A stretch of DNA of 64,000 nt, taken from assembly GCA_001247695.2 (NCBI GenBank), contig LGRX02035190.1, positions 1 to 64,000 of the forward strand, read 5' to 3'. The DNA comes from Cymbomonas tetramitiformis. Taxonomy: Eukaryota > Chlorophyta > Pyramimonadophyceae > Pyramimonadales > Pyramimonadaceae. Below are positions 40,427 through 50,823 of this stretch, in pieces. The notes under the pieces were generated by a model. The model did no database searches, was not told the DNA's origin, and saw nothing but the letters and a program-made list of their open reading frames with translations. Every line of letters begins with the position of its first letter. Position 1 is the first letter of the stretch. Both the position numbers and the translations under genes were made by a program.

Positions 40427-41065
40427 ATGTCGTTTTCATCAGATTTGGAGTGTACCGAGACATGTTATAGGGTTGGTATTTTACCTTATGATGGCAAACC
40501 GTTGAAAAAATCAACAACACGTTATGTCAACGATGGTCAAACGCAACAGACTGTCAATATAGCGCCGTTAGATGAAAGCTTACCCATATCAATACCTACA
40601 AGCTACGTAGTATGTACGAAGAACGATAAGAAAACGATCGCTGAAATATATCAAGAAAACAACAAACTGCGCAAGAACCTTAACAATTTAAATGATCTTT
40701 GTGATATTTCAAATGCCGAAATTGTGAGATCGAGGCATGAACAGAAACGTTGTGAAGAAACTGTAGATCACTGCAAGGATTTTTATGAGCATATAATTAA
40801 TAAAATGACAAAAAACTATTATGAGATAAAAACAGGAGTAGAAACCATGTTTAGAGACTTTACTGTTATAAAAACAGAAATAGAGAATTTATCTAGAAGA
40901 CAAGATGAACAAAATACGGAAAAAAGTATTAAAAACATAAAGGAGAGCATACAAAAGATAGACGATAATATAAAAAATGTAAAAAACTTACCAGGTATGG
41001 AAGATGAGATACAATTTAAATATGATCAATTACAAAATACGCAACAAATCTTTTTTGCTCCTTAG
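40427..41065 (+). CDS. coiled-coil protein, 212 aa
   Basis: Unknown family. The first ~60 residues are Cys/Thr-rich with no domain (including TETCYRV). From ~68 to ~205 there are long heptad-like stretches rich in Asn, Lys, Glu and Ile (NNKLRKNLNNLNDL, KNIKESIQKIDDNIKNV), so a parallel or antiparallel coiled coil is likely. It starts at an ATG 160 bp from the start of the divergent decarboxylase gene. Its strongly A-rich codons match the following AT-rich genes up to 50 kb. It is probably structural. Confidence 0.55.
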   Translation: MSFSSDLECTETCYRVGILPYDGKPLKKSTTRYVNDGQTQQTVNIAPLDESLPISIPTSYVVCTKNDKKTIAEIYQENNKLRKNLNNLNDLCDISNAEIVRSRHEQKRCEETVDHCKDFYEHIINKMTKNYYEIKTGVETMFRDFTVIKTEIENLSRRQDEQNTEKSIKNIKESIQKIDDNIKNVKNLPGMEDEIQFKYDQLQNTQQIFFAP

Positions 41066-41599
41066 TTACGTTTAGCACGTACTCTTCAAAATGAATTTCA
41101 GCTTACAGTACAACATTATATTTTCATATCGGAACACGTTTTACAAAATTGAAAATATGTGCTTTTAAACTAATTCTATTAAAAGCGAATATAGATTCCG
41201 CGCTTTATTTGTTTATACGCGACACCTTCAAGTCTTTGCTTCGATATTGTAAACCTAATTTGCAAACTATACGCGGTGAGATTCAGCGCTTTATTGACCG
41301 CATAGTTGATTTGGTGTGCAATCTAATGACGTAACATCTTTTATGTTTCAATATCACAAAAGGCGATAATCAAATGAATGTACGCTCCTAACAGATAAAA
41401 TACGAATCAAGCCGCGTTATATGCATAAAAACATAAACCTATCAGTAAATTTGTTCATCGCAGCGTAATGTATGAACAAACGATACATAACTACAAACAA
41501 ACTAGTTCATATATGTATATATATATATATCTGTGCACTTGTGCATGTCGATACCCAAACAAGTTATAGCGCCTTAAAGTAAAAAAACAATATTGTATC
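41066..41599. other. intergenic, one weak open frame
   Basis: An ATG-less frame (stop-free to 41334) encodes a helical stretch of about 70 residues, and a short ATG frame from 41091 overlaps it out of register. They might be remnants of one small gene. A TATATATATATA run at ~41513-41530 precedes the next gene. Confidence 0.3.
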
Positions 41600-44215
41600 A
41601 TGTCGCTTGAAATATGCATGCACCAGTCTATCAAGTCACAAAACGTCACCAGCAATTTTATGCCCGAATTATATACAAAAAAAACATTTCCTATATTTGT
41701 AAAGACAATACAGGATAGGGCTGAAAGCGCAAACAAATACTTGCTCGCCTTCGCTTTATACGATTGTATTGTAACAGATTGTTATTCTGAGGAACACTGG
41801 GACGTCCGCAACAGAACTTATAGAGCAGAACTGGCACAGCTATATACTCAAGGACCATCCGTTTTGATTCGTATGCTTTCAGAGATTCATACAAGCGATA
41901 TTGGTATGGAACGTATCGCGACTGACGTGTCCGCGTATATCTTATGGAAAAAATATATAACAGATTCTGCGAACAAGAAAACCGCATTGATAAGCTCATC
42001 GTTTCTTGTTTGGATTGAAACTTCTTATACAAAAAAACGCTTTAAAGAAATAAAAGGCAAAGATCCGTGCGACATATTTTTTGAAACTTTTTACGAATCA
42101 GATTCGAATGACAATTATGAAAAATATTTCAAAGAGTTGATACAAGCTGTTAATTCGAAGGAATTGGAAAATCTTTTGTTCAACTGTAATACTCCCAGTC
42201 ACGTTTTTTTGATACATTATAATTTTATTTCACACGAATTAAGCGTATGTAATCATGGATCAGAAAATTATACAAACGTATCGTCGGACGACCCGGACAA
42301 TGAAAAAAAATTATTAGGAAGAATTGTAGGTATTTTAAGATACCTGTTCTCAATCAAATCGCATATACATATTTTTACGTATGTCAGATCAAATTTCACT
42401 TTTTATGATAAGAGTATAGTTCTACAATCACTAAACCCGACAACCGATATCCTAAGACATACGGACGACGTAAGCGTTGAATACCGTAGAATTTCTCAAC
42501 AGAAACATTCTAATTGTTGGGAAATCTATTTGTATTATCTTAATGCGTTTCTTGAGTGTCCGCCTATGTATGAAGTTGGCATAACAGAGAGCAACGGAAG
42601 GGAAATACAAAGGCTTAGTACATTGCAATATCCTCAAATATCATACATTTTAGAAGAAGACCTAATATATAAAGCAATCGAAGTGCTTACGGACAACATA
42701 ACTATAGATGGCACCGTCAATCCTGATGATATATTTAAGTACTACAATTATTTTGTACATAAAATCACACAGCCGTTATCTTGTAACCCCAACACGAGAA
42801 CATCAAGAACGTTTTCAGACGAATATACATTATCCGTTTTTCAAAACGCTCTCGATCCAGTATTTTTCAATCAATTATTATTACCAAAAAGCTATCCAAT
42901 GTCTTTAAAAGAAGCACAAACATTAATTGTAGATTTTTGGGAAAAAAATAAAACGTATTTAAAGAAAACTCAGACAACCGAGTTGTGGATAGCCAGCATA
43001 GAAAACACCATCGAAAAGCAGCTCAATGAGTACAACAATAATATAATGGACGATTTAAAAAATCTGAATTCGTATCGTACCACCCTATTCATGAATACAT
43101 TGAGATACATACATACACACGATTATAGCCGGGATAGACTAAAAAGTTTCAACAATCTTACTTTACATATCAAATGCGAAGGCTTACACATACAAGGATT
43201 CGAAATCAGCATGGAGGCACAGAAATCGGATATGTTAGATGTATTTTCGTATCTGAACAATGAAACATACTCAAACAAACAAACACAGTCAAGACAACTT
43301 TGTCACAAATACTTTATAGAGTACCATCAAGAAATTATTTTAAGATTAGTTCCTGATACGAATATGAAATTCACATTTAAACCTATCTTTCACACTCACA
43401 ATAAGAGTAAAGATGATTTTAAGTACGAATTTAAAATATCAACAATAGCAGATCATCCTCAGTTCAGTCGTGTGCGCAGATTTTTATATTTAAAAGATAC
43501 TGAACAAATAGACGAATTTGAAAACTCGCATAAGGAAAAGGAGTGGAAACACGTGAAGTTCAACGTAAACAAAGGTGCACAGTCAGCAAGCACTGAATGT
43601 TTTTTACAAGCGCCTGGTATTGGTAGAATAATGGAATGCAATTACATACGTATGTCTCTTCCAGAAACATCATTTGGAAATATCCTACATATTACAGTAG
43701 AAATTACGTCAGATACTGACCAACTTACAATGTGGCAAATTTTAGCGGTGCCAACTTACCATCCAGTATCAACTTTTAATCCTTATGTTTCATATCCTGT
43801 TATGAAAAATAATGGAAATATTCAACCTTCGTTATGTCAATTGTATATAATCGATGAGAGGAACAAGTTTGTACATATAAACTTACCAGTAAACACAGCA
43901 ACCATGAATTACGACGTAAACATAAAAGGATGGATCATGGAGAGAAAAGAAATTGAGCTGCCAATACTAACTAAACTAAAGAATACTTGCCCTTCAAATA
44001 TAGGAAAATATAACTTAGACCACGCATTCCAGGTTACCGCAAATGTGAACGACTGCGATGGAAAAGTTATACAAGTACTATATACGCCCAAAGAAGGCAC
44101 GCGTAGTATGAGAAAATTTGTTGACAAAAAGAAAATGAGGGAGCACAAATTTACAATATCAAATATGATAGCCTTTGACATAAAAACCAATCCTAATCCA
44201 GACTCCGATTTATAG
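41600..44215 (+). CDS. large unknown protein, 871 aa
   Basis: I do not recognise any domain. The first ~220 residues are helical. The middle (~350-560) contains Asn/Asp/Thr-rich and helical parts. From ~560 to 871 beta-strand patterns prevail, such as LHIKCEGLHIQGFEIS, EYHQEIILRLVPD, RIMECNYIRMSLPE and VQVLYTP-like strands, so the C-terminal third could be a beta-sandwich. There is no signal peptide or membrane segment. It begins at the first ATG. It ends just before the repeat array and shares A-rich codon use with the coiled-coil gene and those at 46836 and 48268. Length and beta content would suit a structural or virion protein, but nothing shows it. Confidence 0.5.
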   Translation: MSLEICMHQSIKSQNVTSNFMPELYTKKTFPIFVKTIQDRAESANKYLLAFALYDCIVTDCYSEEHWDVRNRTYRAELAQLYTQGPSVLIRMLSEIHTSDIGMERIATDVSAYILWKKYITDSANKKTALISSSFLVWIETSYTKKRFKEIKGKDPCDIFFETFYESDSNDNYEKYFKELIQAVNSKELENLLFNCNTPSHVFLIHYNFISHELSVCNHGSENYTNVSSDDPDNEKKLLGRIVGILRYLFSIKSHIHIFTYVRSNFTFYDKSIVLQSLNPTTDILRHTDDVSVEYRRISQQKHSNCWEIYLYYLNAFLECPPMYEVGITESNGREIQRLSTLQYPQISYILEEDLIYKAIEVLTDNITIDGTVNPDDIFKYYNYFVHKITQPLSCNPNTRTSRTFSDEYTLSVFQNALDPVFFNQLLLPKSYPMSLKEAQTLIVDFWEKNKTYLKKTQTTELWIASIENTIEKQLNEYNNNIMDDLKNLNSYRTTLFMNTLRYIHTHDYSRDRLKSFNNLTLHIKCEGLHIQGFEISMEAQKSDMLDVFSYLNNETYSNKQTQSRQLCHKYFIEYHQEIILRLVPDTNMKFTFKPIFHTHNKSKDDFKYEFKISTIADHPQFSRVRRFLYLKDTEQIDEFENSHKEKEWKHVKFNVNKGAQSASTECFLQAPGIGRIMECNYIRMSLPETSFGNILHITVEITSDTDQLTMWQILAVPTYHPVSTFNPYVSYPVMKNNGNIQPSLCQLYIIDERNKFVHINLPVNTATMNYDVNIKGWIMERKEIELPILTKLKNTCPSNIGKYNLDHAFQVTANVNDCDGKVIQVLYTPKEGTRSMRKFVDKKKMREHKFTISNMIAFDIKTNPNPDSDL

Positions 44216-44436
44216 AATGTTTACAAGGTTTCAAGTTTTGGAAAGAAGAATAAGTTTTGATATTGACAATGTAAGCTTAGTATATACGTTTTATGTGAAT
44301 ACTACTGTTCTAACATACACTGGAGGAGTCCATTCTGTTTGGCTGGATTTTTTGGATGCAAAAAAATTATATTTATAAATATTGTAGAAATGTACTGCAA
44401 TTTCCTAAGGTTTTATGAATTAAACATCGTTTTTGA

Positions 44437-46565
44437 CATTTTTTCAATTTTTATGATTTATGCCTTTCACTTTTGAATAAATCTTCAAATTTGGTATTTT
44501 ATGGCCTTAAAAAAATCCATGCACACATGTGTATAGGGGGGAGGGGTGTCAAGCACGCACGGATTTTTTGGCGGCCCAAATTTCCCATCTTGAAAAAATA
44601 GTAGAAATTTATCAAAGTTTTCTGAAAATTTGAGAGGTTGACATCCACTTTTGGACGACTTTTAAGATTTGGTATATTATGGCCTCCAAGAAATCCGTGC
44701 GCACGTGTGTATGGGGTGGGGGGGGTGTCGAGCACGCGCGGATTTTCCGGTGGTCCAAAATCCCAATCTTGGAAAAGTGATAGAAATTTACCAAAATTTT
44801 CTGAAATTTCATGAGATTCACATCCACTTTTTGGCAAAATTTCAAAATTGGTATTTTGTGGCCTCCTTTTCAGAGGTCTAAATTTCCCATCTTGAAAAAA
44901 TGGGAGTAATTTACCAAAATTTTCTGAATTTTTGATAGATCGACCTCCACTTTTTGATGAATTTTCAAAATTGGTATTTTGTGGCTTCCAAGAAATCCGT
45001 GCGCGCGTGTCTATGGGGAGGGGTGTCGAGCGCGCGCGGATTTTTCAGAGGTCTAAATTTCCCATCTTGAACAAATGGGAGTAATTTACCAAATTTTTCT
45101 GAAAATTTGATAGATCGACCTCCACTTTTTGATGAATTTTCAAATTTGGTATTTTGTGGCTTCCAAGAAATCCGTGCGCGCGTGTGTATGGGGGGGGGTG
45201 TCGAGCGCGCGCGGATTTTCCGGCGGTCCAAAATTCCAATCTTGAAAAAATGATAGAAATTTACCAAAATTTTCTGAAATTTCATGAGACTGACAACCAC
45301 TTTTTGGTAAATTTTAAAATTTGGTATTTTGTGGCCTCCGAGAAATCCGTGCGCGCGTGTGTATGGGGGGGGGTGTCGAGCGCGCGCGGATTTTTCAGAG
45401 GTCTAAATTTCCCATCTTGAAAAAATGGGAGTAATTTACCAAATTTTTCTGAAAATTTGATAGATCGACCTCCACTTTTTGATGAATTTTCAAATTTGGT
45501 ATTTTGTGGCTTCCAAGAAATCCGTGCGCGCGTGTGTATGGGGGGGGGTGTCGAGCGCGCGCGGATTTTTCAGAGGTCTAAATTTCCCATCTTGAAAAAA
45601 TGGGAGTAATTTACCAAAATTTTCTGAAAATTTGATAGATCGACCTCCACTTTTTGATGAATTTTCAAATTTGGTATTTTGTGGCTTCCAAGAAACTAAA
45701 AGTGCGTGTGTATGGGGGTGTCGAGCGTGCGCGGATTTTTCGTAGGTCTAAATTTCCCATCTTGAAAAAATGGGAGTAATTTACCAAAATTTTCTGAAAA
45801 TTTGATAGATCGACCTCCACTTTTTGATGAATTTTCAAATTTGGTATTTTGTGGCTTCCAAGAAATCCGTGCGCGCGTGTGTATGGGGGGGGGTGTCGAG
45901 CGCGCGCGGATTTTTCAGAGGTCTAAATTTCCCATCTTAAAAAAATGGGAGTAATTTACCAAATTTTTCTGAAAATTTGATAGATCGACCTCCACTTTTT
46001 GAAGAATTTTCAAAATTGGTATTTTGTGGCTTCCAAGAAATCCGTGCGCGCGTGTGTATGGGGGGGGTGTCGAGCGCGCGCGGATTTTTCAGAGGTCTAA
46101 ATTCCCCATCTTGAAAAAATGGAAGTAATTTACCAAAATTTTCTGAAATTTCATGAGATTCGCATCCAATTTTTGGTGAAATTTCAAATTTGGTATTTTG
46201 TGGCCTCTGAGAAATCCGTGCACGCGTGTGTATGGGAGAGGTGTCGAGCGCGCGCGGATTTTCCGGTGGTCCAAAATCCCAATCTTGGAAAAGTGATAGA
46301 AGTTTACCAAAAAAACTGAAATTTTGAAAAATTGACATCCACTTTTTGGTGAAATTTTAAATTTGGTATTTCGTGACGTCCAAGAAATCCGTGCACGCGT
46401 GTATATAGGGGGGGTATCGAACACACGCGGATTTTTTGGTGGTCCAAAATTCCCATCTTGAAGATTTGAGAAAAGTTTTCCAAACTTTTCCTAAAATTTT
46501 AAGAGATTGACATCCACTTTTGGACGAATTTTCAAATTTAGTATTTTATGGCCCCCAAGAAATTC
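44437..46565. repeat. array of ~175-bp tandem repeats (about 12 units)
   Basis: Each unit has an AT-rich arm (runs such as TTTTCAAATTTGGTATTTTGTGGC) and a GC-rich core: CCGTGCGCGCGTGTGTATGG, a G-run of 6-10, then GTCGAGCGCGCGCGGAT. Core starts step by 171-176 bp between 44996 and 46389. Edge units are more diverged. One unit near 44866 has lost its ~50-bp GC core. 175 is not a multiple of three, so the minus-strand open frames over the array are not real genes. The cores alternate purine/pyrimidine and could form Z-DNA. A centromere-like, origin-like or nucleosome-spacing role is possible but unproven. Confidence 0.9.
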
Positions 46566-46835
46566 GAAACCTGAGTTATTTTACAAAGTTATTACTTGTA
46601 ACCTAGTTCAGTATTTTTGGAATTTACTTATCATACGAAAGAGTACTTTATATCGTCAACTACATCTTTTAGTTTTCATATAAAAAAACAACTGCCAAAA
46701 AATCCATACAAGTGTATGTTATATCAGTGGTATGCTTAATATATATATATATATCTCTATGCGTGTATACATTTAGTTGCATATATACGCCGAAACTCTC
46801 ACACTCTTATATATCTATTATACAAAATTTGTATC

Positions 46836-47933
46836 ATGAGCGTGGAGTGCCAAATACTATCTGATGAAGCTTGCAATCAAAAAAATGAGTGTATGCTTCT
46901 TATAAATAAAGACCCAAATAAAATTAATGTATGCTGGCATGTAGATGAAGAGATACTTGATAAGGTACACGAATCAGAGCAGGAATTTCATAATCGTTTG
47001 GTAAGAATTATGATTACTCATCTTCAGGCAATAAAAAAGTCGTATGATTTCAACGAATCGCAAGACTCGATCACTAAACAAGTATTAAGCGGTATATATT
47101 TTAAGGAGCCAAAAACGAATATGGAAATGAATGCACTACAAACGATATGCAGTAATAACAATAAAGAATTATCAAACATTCTTCCTGGTCGTATATTAGG
47201 TAAAGCGTGTCGCAATATATTTTTGCAAGCAGCTACAGATACGGACCATAGAAGATATGGAGATTTAAAGGAAATAGGCCGTTGTTGGATAATTTTATGC
47301 GATGTGTGTTCGATACAACTTATACCAAAAATAATATCTATATCAAGAAAGGCCACACTGCAAGAATATGCGTTTAAGTTATTAGAAAATTACGACCGTC
47401 AAAGTGGAAAACATTGTTCGATGCTCCAATATACCAATATTTGGTGTGAATTAGTAGACCACGATTTAGAGCCATATAAAATGTTGGACAATTTTTTCAT
47501 GCAAAGACGTGGAGATCGCACCGGATATCCAACAGCAGTTTTTAAGGATATATCGGTTGATAACAGAGTTGTTTCATACTTCCAAATAAGATTGAAAAAT
47601 AATCGCTATTATACCTTTAGCTTGGTTCACAATAATGAGGAGATTGACAAAAGCGAACCAGATAAATATCGTATACATCAGAATCTTATAGATACATCAG
47701 AGCCAGACCCAAAAAATTCGTGTAAAGTTCTCGAAACATCTACATCAGTTCTCGAAATACCAAGAGAAAAGGTTGTGCTCATAGGGCATAAAAGGACTAC
47801 AAATAGATATGAGTATATCAATGTGCCGTGGCTTAACACGCTCAGGAAAGAAATATCCACAACAGAAAGAACAAATACAAACAACATCTTTCTTGCCTGC
47901 TTTATTTTGCCGCATGATAGGAAACATAAATAG
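46836..47933 (+). CDS. unknown protein with an N-terminal four-cysteine module, 365 aa
   Basis: No known family. Its first 33 residues share a precise pattern with the protein at 48268-50253: C5, D10, C13, Q15, C19, LL, N24, C33. This looks like a small zinc or disulfide module. The rest is helical to ~230 and then beta-rich (RVVSYFQIRLKNNRYYTFSL). The C-terminus is basic. It begins with the ATG at 46836, after TATATATA stretches at ~46740-46760. It is convergent with its module partner. Confidence 0.55.
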   Translation: MSVECQILSDEACNQKNECMLLINKDPNKINVCWHVDEEILDKVHESEQEFHNRLVRIMITHLQAIKKSYDFNESQDSITKQVLSGIYFKEPKTNMEMNALQTICSNNNKELSNILPGRILGKACRNIFLQAATDTDHRRYGDLKEIGRCWIILCDVCSIQLIPKIISISRKATLQEYAFKLLENYDRQSGKHCSMLQYTNIWCELVDHDLEPYKMLDNFFMQRRGDRTGYPTAVFKDISVDNRVVSYFQIRLKNNRYYTFSLVHNNEEIDKSEPDKYRIHQNLIDTSEPDPKNSCKVLETSTSVLEIPREKVVLIGHKRTTNRYEYINVPWLNTLRKEISTTERTNTNNIFLACFILPHDRKHK

Positions 47934-48267
47934 TGCAAGAACGAAATGTAACACAACAAAGAATGGATATATGTAAGTGCAAAGGACCACTGTTAAAGCA
48001 ACGAATGTTGTGACGTTATATTATGTATTATGCGTGTGTTTATTTTGAGGGCTAGCCTCTGTCCATAATAACAGCCACACAACTTGAAAAGATTTTGTAA
48101 TTTATTTATTTGTTTATTTACGCGTGTGTTTTGACTGTTCGCTGTTTAATACGTCCGTTTAACATTGGTATATATCAAAAAATTCAAATATATAAAAGAT
48201 GGAAAATATTTAACCACGTTTTTTTGTCTTCTTATTAAGAAAAGATACATACAACCTTATGACGTGT
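47934..48267. other. intergenic between convergent genes
   Basis: No gene. Contains a short palindrome GAGGGCTAGCCTC (~48048-48060) that could be a hairpin. Confidence 0.4.
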
Positions 48268-50253
48268 CTATGCTTCACGACTCTTCCTTTGAAATTTGAA
48301 GAAAATAGAATTTGCTAATGGTACTTTACCGGTGAATGAATCGGGTTTATTCATGTTGAACCATTCGAATGGATATTTTTCTATCTCTTTGACATCTTTT
48401 GGAATATACAGGAAGCGATACACGTAATCCATATACACACCTCTAGATTTCGGTAATATTTTTTTTTCATCTAAACGGAAATCATAAGGTGTGCGTAGTG
48501 TAGGTGCCATAGAACAGTCTTTGTAAGTGTTAAACTGTTCACCCGACTTATCGATTTGTTCGACGTTGATAGTCGCAATTTCGTCAGGACTATATTTAAT
48601 GACACGAAATTTTCCACCATAAGGACCAAAAAAATGAGCGTTTTCGATGCTAATACGTGTAGTATCTTCATGAACGTATATTTGAAATGCCGGTCTCCTT
48701 TCGGGACAGCAAAAGGTAGTATCCTCAAGCTCGAGATAGGATTTTTCACATTTCACATGCGGAACCCATTCTGTTACGTAGGTATCGTGGAGTTTTTCGA
48801 GACCTTTGCGTCCTACATGGTAGATATGATGGTGGTTCCCAATAGTGAACGTCTGCACAGGTTTTGCATCCTTTGTTTTTGGAAACTCGGTATATACATC
48901 TAAGTATGTGCTGTTTTCAATCGTTTCGGGTAAAGCAAGTATTCCTTCGTCCACAACTCCAGGTATGAAGTCGTTATCGGGTGGTTCTTCGTCCGCACCG
49001 CCAGGTATGAAGTCGTTATCGGGTGGTTCTTCGTTTGCACCGCCAGATATGAACTCATCTTCGGATATTCCTTCGTTCGCACCGCCAGGTATGAACTCAT
49101 CTTCGGATATTTCTTCGTCCATAACTCCAGGTATGAACATGTCGTCAGGTATTTTGTTTATACGTGAAACTACTGTTTCTGTAAAATAAATTTCTCCACG
49201 CGTATAATGATTAATTCGACGAATAAAAGTTATTAGAGGATGATTAAAATTGCGTGGAATAAACGAAAGGTCTAATTCCCGAGTTATACCGAGTTGTATA
49301 AGGTCATCCTCTTGTAGGTCATGTCGATAAGTGATTGGATCAGGTAATGACTCATGTTCGAAGGTGATTTCAACACCTTCTACTACGCTTATAGTGACCT
49401 TGCACGCATCTATATAAAAATCGACTTGTACGGGTTCATTTTTTGATATTTTATACACGGGTAGTACTTCTTTAAAAGAGAAAGTATCTAACACATTCTT
49501 ACTGTAAATCGTATTAGGTGATGTTAAGAGCTTGCAAGTGTGAGGTCTGCTTGGTATAACCATGTAAACCTCCGATTGAATGAATGGAAGATACGGTTCG
49601 TAATTGACTTCGTTTGCTTTGACGTATATTTCAGGTGTTTTGCTATATATTATTGGGATAGCTGTTGGCATGTATAACACTTTTTCTAATTTGTCAAACG
49701 CGCGGAACATACACCAAAGTTGTTTGGCGTAGGTGTAATCCGCATCCATCAAATCTACACGGATTCGAGCAGCTTGCGCGATTTCTAGAAGATGTACTTG
49801 ATTTTTTTTGAGGTATTCTGAAAATGCCAAACTAAATATCAGCGTTCCATATACGTTTATCAATTCCTGATGAGATATTAGTGTCACTTTCATGTCTTTT
49901 CGACAAATCGGGCAACTCATTTTGCACGTAAAAGCTTGACTTGGCGTGTTTCTTGACACGTTGCCAGAATTAAGCAATTTCTCTTGCGTTTTAATATTTA
50001 ATTCGATAATGTTTTGCTTAACGCAATTCTCGCAAATGCACAAGTGTCGATCCATCTTAATATCAAATCCTTCCTCTTCCGAAATCGAGTGCGTAAAATA
50101 CTTAGCTTCCGTTGCACTAAAACATATATGGCACTTTTTCTCACGTAGATTAGTACAATATTTACGATGTTCACTGTTTATATTTTGTAAAAGTAGACAA
50201 CCCTTTTCCTGTGTGCAAAACGAATCTTTGATATATTTACAATCGAAACTCAT
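48268..50253 (-). CDS. RING-like protein with acidic 14-residue repeats, 661 aa
   Basis: The N-terminal module (C5, C13, C19, C33) matches the neighbour at 46836. Residues ~40-115 form a long-loop RING-like finger: C-x2-C, a His, LCICENC, and SCPICRKDM after a ~45-residue insert. A helical part and beta-rich parts follow. Residues ~369-438 hold five 14-residue repeats with the core (D/N)-(D/E)-F-IPG-x-x-(D/N)-E, strongly acidic. I use the ATG at 50253 (MSFDC), because it matches the MSVEC start of the neighbour; the frame is open from a TTG 9 bp upstream. It may be an E3-like scaffold, since the finger is atypical. Unlike the classical RING genes, its own promoter side is shared with two TCGATCGA copies only at ~480-500 bp distance. 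Confidence 0.6.
   Translation of the reverse strand: MSFDCKYIKDSFCTQEKGCLLLQNINSEHRKYCTNLREKKCHICFSATEAKYFTHSISEEEGFDIKMDRHLCICENCVKQNIIELNIKTQEKLLNSGNVSRNTPSQAFTCKMSCPICRKDMKVTLISHQELINVYGTLIFSLAFSEYLKKNQVHLLEIAQAARIRVDLMDADYTYAKQLWCMFRAFDKLEKVLYMPTAIPIIYSKTPEIYVKANEVNYEPYLPFIQSEVYMVIPSRPHTCKLLTSPNTIYSKNVLDTFSFKEVLPVYKISKNEPVQVDFYIDACKVTISVVEGVEITFEHESLPDPITYRHDLQEDDLIQLGITRELDLSFIPRNFNHPLITFIRRINHYTRGEIYFTETVVSRINKIPDDMFIPGVMDEEISEDEFIPGGANEGISEDEFISGGANEEPPDNDFIPGGADEEPPDNDFIPGVVDEGILALPETIENSTYLDVYTEFPKTKDAKPVQTFTIGNHHHIYHVGRKGLEKLHDTYVTEWVPHVKCEKSYLELEDTTFCCPERRPAFQIYVHEDTTRISIENAHFFGPYGGKFRVIKYSPDEIATINVEQIDKSGEQFNTYKDCSMAPTLRTPYDFRLDEKKILPKSRGVYMDYVYRFLYIPKDVKEIEKYPFEWFNMNKPDSFTGKVPLANSIFFKFQRKSREA
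48938..49147 (-). repeat. five 42-bp tandem repeats inside the RING-like gene
   Basis: Each 42-bp unit codes 14 residues with an FIPG core and acidic flanks. Neighbouring copies are nearly identical at the DNA level, so copy number may vary. Confidence 0.85.
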
Positions 50254-50728
50254 GATGCACAAATACGCTTAAAAATGAATACGAATTTATAAATCAAAGC
50301 ATAAGTTTGCTACAGAAAAATATATTTTACTACGCACAGTCGTATTTATATTTATTTTATATTTATTTACATCTATTTGTATTGTTCATCTTGACAGGTT
50401 TATTAAATACACATTAACCCAGTACATAAAAAAGTCCTGCTGCAAACATTCCTAATATTCTCTTTTTTTGCCTAGGAAATGTACGATTATATATTTGTTT
50501 CACCCCAAATCAAAATACCTTTATGAAGGATTCCTACCATTCAATACAATATTTTTCATTTTTCGGTCATGCATCATCACACAGCCGCACACATGTTTTT
50601 ATAAAAACTATCAAGCAAATCTGATTCTGCTGTATTCAATATCCACTCCTATTTTTTTCTCGATTCTGTAGATCAACAAAGTGTATGCAAATCGACTTAT
50701 CGAGTTGACATACTTAGTCACATATGCA
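50254..50728. other. divergent intergenic region
   Basis: AT-rich. A plus-strand frame at 50468-50671 has no supporting features. Confidence 0.4.
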
Positions 50729-50756
50729 TCGATCGAATATTAGGTATGTCGATCGA
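50729..50756 (+). promoter_or_regulatory. two TCGATCGA elements upstream of the ankyrin-RING gene
   Basis: Copies at 50729-50736 and 50749-50756. The second runs straight into GTATAGATA, as in the RNR promoter, about 68 bp before the ATG at 50824. Confidence 0.6.
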
Positions 50757-50823
50757 ACGTATAGATATCACCAGGACATTACGTGTTAGTTCATGTTGTT
50801 ATTTCCACAAGTAAACAAGCACG

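Noticed and set aside
44499..46424. Minus-strand open frames across the 175-bp array
   Set aside because: The period is not a multiple of three and the frames just replay the repeat in different registers; no conserved domain or start signal.
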